NCBI GenBank assembly: GCA_039587535.1 | Contig: JBDHIF010000018.1 | Location: 1-53,162, forward strand | DNA length: 53,162 nt | Origin: JAWLHJ01 sp039587535 | GTDB taxonomy: Bacteria; Gemmatimonadota; Gemmatimonadetes; Longimicrobiales; Gaopeijiaceae | Direction of reading: 5' to 3' | Part shown: positions 49,913 to 53,162 of the stretch, piece by piece | Position numbering within the stretch: position 1 is the stretch's first letter | Layout: each line of letters begins with the position of its first letter | Notes under the pieces: model-generated | Told to the model about the DNA's origin: nothing | Database searches by the model: none | The model's input: only the letters and a program-made list of their open reading frames with translations | Made by a program: the position numbers and the translations under genes

Positions 49913-51760
49913 ATGACCACAGCGTACATGAGGGCCCCCCATCAGGGGGGTGCCGCCTCTCCCGGGGTGTCCTCGCCCCATGCCGCCCTCCTCATCGACT
50001 TCGACAATGTCACGATGGGGATGCGCAGCGATCTCTCGAAGGAGCTCAAGACGCTCCTCGATTCCGACGTCATCAAGGGGAAGGTCAGCGTCCAGCGCGC
50101 ATATGCCGACTGGCGTCGGTACCCCCAGTACATCGTGCCGCTGTCTGAGGCATCGGTCGATCTCATCTTTGCTCCCGCCTACGGAAGCAACAAGAAGAAC
50201 GCCACCGATATCCGGATGGCCATCGACGGTCTCGAGCTGGTGTTCATCCGACCCGAGATCGGCACCTACATCCTCCTCACCGGGGACTCCGATTTCTCGA
50301 GCTTGGTCCTCAAGCTCAAGGAGTATGGGAAGTACGTCATCGGCGTAGGCATCCAGGAGTCCAGCTCGGACATCCTCGTGCAGAACTGTGACGAGTACTA
50401 CTCGTACACCAGCCTCACCGGCCTCACCAAGACCACGGATCTCAAGCGTGGATCCGGTGACCCTTGGGTTCTGGTGAAGGACGCCGTGGCGAAGATGGTT
50501 TCCCGTGACGACGTCATGCGCTCGGATCGACTGAAGCAGGTGATGCAGGAGATTGATCCGAACTTCGACGAAGGCTCTCTGGGCTTCAGCAAGTTCAGCA
50601 AGTTCCTCTCGGAGGCGTCGTCCCGTGGCCTGGTGAAGCTGCGGAAGATGGACAACGGGCAGTACGAGATCGAGCCGCCGACAGGTGGAGGTGGAGGCCG
50701 GAGTGGGTCCGCGGAGTCAGATAGCGGACGAGGCAAGAGGGACCGCCGCGGACGTGGCTCGGGCCGTCGTGAGCGGAAGCCGAAGGACGACGAGCGCGCT
50801 CAGGAGTCTGCGGAGCCGGCAGCAGCGGACGTGAGCGAAGATGAGGTCCAGGGCGCGATCGACACCTTGGTCGAGACCCTCGATCGCCTCGCCAAGGACG
50901 GGCGCGACTCCGTTCGGGACTCCGATGTCAAGCGGAAGATCCTCGAGAAGCACCCCGACTTCGACGAGGGCACTGTCGGCTTTCCGAAGTTCAGCAAGTT
51001 CATCGCCGAGGCAGAGCGTCGTGGCGCGATCGTGGTGACGAAGACCGAGAGCGGGTCCTCCGAGATCGGATTGCCGGACGCCACGGGGAGCGGGCCCGAT
51101 CAGGGCGCAGGGCAGGTAGCCACTCGGTCGGCGGAGCCACCGGCACCGCAGGCCGAGGTCGAGGCTTCCGTCCAGACACCCACGGCGCCTGACACCCTGG
51201 AAACGACCCGTGAGGCATCGGACCCTGAAGTTGGCCCGACGGTCATCGAGGTGCAGCCGCCTCGCCGCGGGGACGGTCGGAAGCTCGGCCCTCGCCGCGG
51301 TTCCACGCGTCGGCGTTCCAGCGACGAGGGCGGAGTCCCGCTTTTCGAGGGACAGACGGTCCCGGCCCCATCGCCCGGGAAGACCGAGGCCTCCGCGAGC
51401 ACGAGCTCCCCTGAGCTACAGTCGACCGCAAGCAGCCAGCCGATCGAGGACCGCCCGCGGGTGGGATCCTCGCCCACCGGTGGCTCGGGCTCGGCTGTGG
51501 ACGTGAAAGCGCTTGGGCTTCCGAGCGACGCCGACGCGATCGTCCGATACATGGCGCATCGCTACAAGGGCGTCGGTGAGAAGACCGCCGAGATCTTGGT
51601 GGAGCGCTTCGGGACGGACGTGTTCACGGTGCTTCGGGACGATCCCGGCGCTATCCGAGCCACGGTCCCGGGACGCCGTGGGGAACAGGTCCTGGAAGCC
51701 TGGTCGGGCGACTACGAGCGTCGGACCGCCTCCCGCGCGGACTCTGGCGCCAAGGGCTGA
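49913..51760 (+). CDS. NYN (PIN-like) nuclease domain + two LOTUS/OST-HTH domains + C-terminal helix-hairpin-helix
   Basis: 615 residues. (a) NYN domain, about 23-160, with the acidic residues of PIN-like RNases: LLIDFDNV (Asp29, Asp31), the Asp in NATDIRMAID (about 98) and GDSDF (about 124-128). (b) LOTUS 1, about 183-256, and LOTUS 2, about 310-385, sharing the pattern FDEG(S/T)xGFxKFSKF; this fold binds RNA, including G-quadruplexes in some members. (c) basic Gly/Arg linker (260-300) and a long low-complexity linker (about 390-525). (d) a helix-hairpin-helix pair, about 533-600 (YKGVGEKTAEILVERFG), of the type that binds nucleic acid backbones in RecD2/RuvA-like proteins. Likely an RNA-processing or RNA-silencing nuclease; the substrate is unknown. 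The start is chosen by the NYN domain; no ribosome site. Confidence 0.85.
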   Translation: MTTAYMRAPHQGGAASPGVSSPHAALLIDFDNVTMGMRSDLSKELKTLLDSDVIKGKVSVQRAYADWRRYPQYIVPLSEASVDLIFAPAYGSNKKNATDIRMAIDGLELVFIRPEIGTYILLTGDSDFSSLVLKLKEYGKYVIGVGIQESSSDILVQNCDEYYSYTSLTGLTKTTDLKRGSGDPWVLVKDAVAKMVSRDDVMRSDRLKQVMQEIDPNFDEGSLGFSKFSKFLSEASSRGLVKLRKMDNGQYEIEPPTGGGGGRSGSAESDSGRGKRDRRGRGSGRRERKPKDDERAQESAEPAAADVSEDEVQGAIDTLVETLDRLAKDGRDSVRDSDVKRKILEKHPDFDEGTVGFPKFSKFIAEAERRGAIVVTKTESGSSEIGLPDATGSGPDQGAGQVATRSAEPPAPQAEVEASVQTPTAPDTLETTREASDPEVGPTVIEVQPPRRGDGRKLGPRRGSTRRRSSDEGGVPLFEGQTVPAPSPGKTEASASTSSPELQSTASSQPIEDRPRVGSSPTGGSGSAVDVKALGLPSDADAIVRYMAHRYKGVGEKTAEILVERFGTDVFTVLRDDPGAIRATVPGRRGEQVLEAWSGDYERRTASRADSGAKG

Positions 51761-51770
51761 CCCGCCAGCG

Positions 51771-52388
51771 ATGACGCGGACGCCTGGGCGAATCTCTGTC
51801 CAGGCGTTCTGCGATCGCCCCCCGCTCGAGCTTGCACGGGCCCTACTCGGTTGCCACCTCGTCTCGACGGTCGGTGGAGCGCGCACGGACGGGATCATCG
51901 TGGAGACTGAGGCCTACGGAGGCCCCGAAGACCCGGCATCGCACGCCAGCACGATATCGGGGCGCACCCAGCGCAACCGTGCCATGTTCGGACCGCCCGG
52001 CACGGCGTATGTGTATCTGAGCTATGGGGTCCACTGGTGCCTGAACGTGGTGGCTGGCCCGGACGGAACGGGAGGGGCTGTCCTGGTCCGCGGGATGGAT
52101 CCCGTCACGGGAGAACGCGTCATGCGGCGGCGCAGGAGGGGGCGATCTCCGATCGGCGCGGGACCTGGGCGACTCGCCCAGGCGCTGGGTGTCACGGGCG
52201 ACCTCTACGGGCACGACCTTGCCCGGTCGCCTCTCGTACTGGTCCCCGGAGCGCTACCGCCGGAGGCAGCCATCGGGACGTCCGGACGCGTCGGTGTCAG
52301 CCGGGCGGCGGATTGGCCGCACAGGCTCTATGTTCGAGGCGCGCCCGGCTGCTCGAAGCCGGACGGATGGAACCCCGTGGCCCCGTAA
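51771..52388 (+). CDS. mpg: 3-methyladenine (alkyladenine) DNA glycosylase, Aag/MPG family
   Basis: Removes alkylated or deaminated purines as the first step of base excision repair. 205 residues: the catalytic Glu in IVETEAYGG, SHASTISGRTQRNRAMFG, GTAYVYLSYGVHWCLNVV, RGMDPV and GPGRLAQALGV, the standard family blocks. ATG 51771 is 11 bases after the preceding stop, so it is probably cotranscribed with the NYN-LOTUS gene. This makes a two-gene nucleic-acid unit. Confidence 0.94.
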   Translation: MTRTPGRISVQAFCDRPPLELARALLGCHLVSTVGGARTDGIIVETEAYGGPEDPASHASTISGRTQRNRAMFGPPGTAYVYLSYGVHWCLNVVAGPDGTGGAVLVRGMDPVTGERVMRRRRRGRSPIGAGPGRLAQALGVTGDLYGHDLARSPLVLVPGALPPEAAIGTSGRVGVSRAADWPHRLYVRGAPGCSKPDGWNPVAP

Positions 52389-52401
52389 GGAGCGCCCGAG
52401 C

Positions 52402-53162
52402 ATGGTCGATCCCGGCTGGACTTCGCTGCTTCCCCCATTCCTGGCGATCGTCCTCGCCATCTGGACCCGGCAGGTCTACCTGTCTCTGGCCGGCGGGTTG
52501 TGGCTCGGATGGACGATCCTCGAGGGATGGAACGCTTTAGCCGGCCTGGAGCTCGCCATCGAGGGGATCGTCGCCGTTCTGGGAAGCGCGGGAGATGCCA
52601 AGGTGGTTCTCTTCACGCTGGTCATCGGAGCCCTGATCGCCACGATCGAGGCTTCGGGAGGGTTCCGGGGCTTTGTGCAGGCGCTGGAGCGGCGCTCTTG
52701 GGTCGATTCCGCGAAGAAGTCCCAGCTCCTGGCCTGGGCCACGGGCGTGGTCATCTTCATCGAGTCAAACATCACGGTTCTGGTGGCGGGCTCGGTGGCG
52801 CGACCGCTCTTCGATCGATACCGGACGTCTCGTGAGAAGCTCGCCTACATCATCGACTCCACTTCGGCGCCCATCTGCATCCTCGTCCCGCTGAACGCGT
52901 GGGGTGCGTACAACCTCGGCATCCTACAGAGTCTCGGGGTGGAAAACGCTCTGGGGGTATTCGTGTCCTCCATCGCGTTCAACTTCTACTCGATCGCCGC
53001 GGTCCTTCTGGTTCTGGTGGTGATCATCTTCGGGGTCGATATCGGCCCCATGAGGAGGGCAGAGGCGCGCGCCCGGGAAGGTGAGTTCCTTCGGCCGGGA
53101 GCCACGCCTATGATCGACGAGGAAGTGCTTTCCCGTGATGCCGAGGACGGGGTGGTGCCGCG
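52402..53162 (+). CDS. NhaC-type Na+/H+ antiporter, 3' end outside window
   Basis: The frame is open to the last base, so the gene is incomplete. 253 complete codons are present: SLLPPFLAIVLAIWTRQVYLSL opening, then about six membrane helices, with FIESNITVLVAGSVARPLFD and IDSTSAPICILVPLNAWGAY, both typical of the NhaC/tetracycline-efflux-like antiporter group, where polar Ser/Thr/Asn sit in membrane segments. The ATG at 52402 lies 13 bases after the glycosylase stop, with AAGGAG about 10 bases upstream. Cation specificity cannot be read from the fragment. Confidence 0.82.
   Translation, partial: MVDPGWTSLLPPFLAIVLAIWTRQVYLSLAGGLWLGWTILEGWNALAGLELAIEGIVAVLGSAGDAKVVLFTLVIGALIATIEASGGFRGFVQALERRSWVDSAKKSQLLAWATGVVIFIESNITVLVAGSVARPLFDRYRTSREKLAYIIDSTSAPICILVPLNAWGAYNLGILQSLGVENALGVFVSSIAFNFYSIAAVLLVLVVIIFGVDIGPMRRAEARAREGEFLRPGATPMIDEEVLSRDAEDGVVP

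Noticed and set aside
1..53162. CRISPR array, insertion sequence, prophage or toxin-antitoxin module
   Set aside because: I found no regularly spaced repeats, transposase, phage structural gene or typical small toxin/antitoxin pair. The NYN domain protein is a large multi-domain protein with no antitoxin partner.

Overview
The window is a 53 kb, high-GC stretch of bacterial chromosome with almost no non-coding space. It carries 51 confidently or plausibly recognised protein genes, the first and last cut by the window ends, and one tRNA. Gram-negative features are visible: two HtrA-type PDZ domains behind an N-terminal membrane anchor, several lipoprotein signals, a bifunctional class A penicillin-binding protein and MltG. 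The gene order topA-trmFO-xerC-hslV-hslU, the paired AtpZ/AtpI proteins and the general codon style suggest a lineage such as Gemmatimonadota. That assignment is an inference from style and content; no marker RNA is present.

Layout. (1) 1-10790, plus strand: an unusually long cotranscribed run topA(partial)-trmFO-xerC-hslV-hslU-argF-gcvT-mog-sigma54 activator, where most junctions are 4-base start/stop overlaps. (2) 10794-17812, minus strand: trigger factor, clpP, clpX, lon, engB and a small lipoprotein, with tRNA-Leu(UAG) just upstream of tig. (3) 17995-21681, minus strand: htrA/degP and dnaK. (4) 22004-28951, mixed strands: rhomboid protease and purine nucleoside phosphorylase (plus), thiD (minus), SpoU methyltransferase and prepilin peptidase (plus). 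These are followed by a minus-strand run of moxR, a possible tiny ORF, a CNNM/CorC transporter, a gamma-carbonic-anhydrase fold protein, a small zinc ribbon and a CDF transporter. (5) 30395-37775, plus strand: a complete F-type ATP synthase operon atpZ-I-B-E-F-H-A-G-D-C closed by a strong terminator, then a PHP phosphoesterase. (6) 38723-41381, minus strand: V4R protein, ruvX, mltG, thiE. (7) 41472-53162: YtxH-like protein and pyrimidine nucleoside phosphorylase, PBP1A (minus), a secreted or lipoprotein gluzincin with aroB, an acyl-CoA synthetase, a NYN-LOTUS-LOTUS-HhH protein, alkyladenine glycosylase and a truncated NhaC-type antiporter.

The region is mainly housekeeping. Its theme is protein quality control: HslVU, Lon, ClpXP with trigger factor, HtrA and DnaK all fall within about 17 kb. 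I see no CRISPR array, insertion sequence, prophage or obvious defence island. The least ordinary items are the NYN + 2x LOTUS/OST-HTH + helix-hairpin-helix protein at 49913-51760 with a hairpin-rich leader, the sigma54 activator with a degenerate receiver domain at the end of the hslVU operon, a gamma-carbonic-anhydrase homologue with a changed metal ligand, and a recurrent TTGnnn-(17-18)-TATCTT-like promoter pattern.
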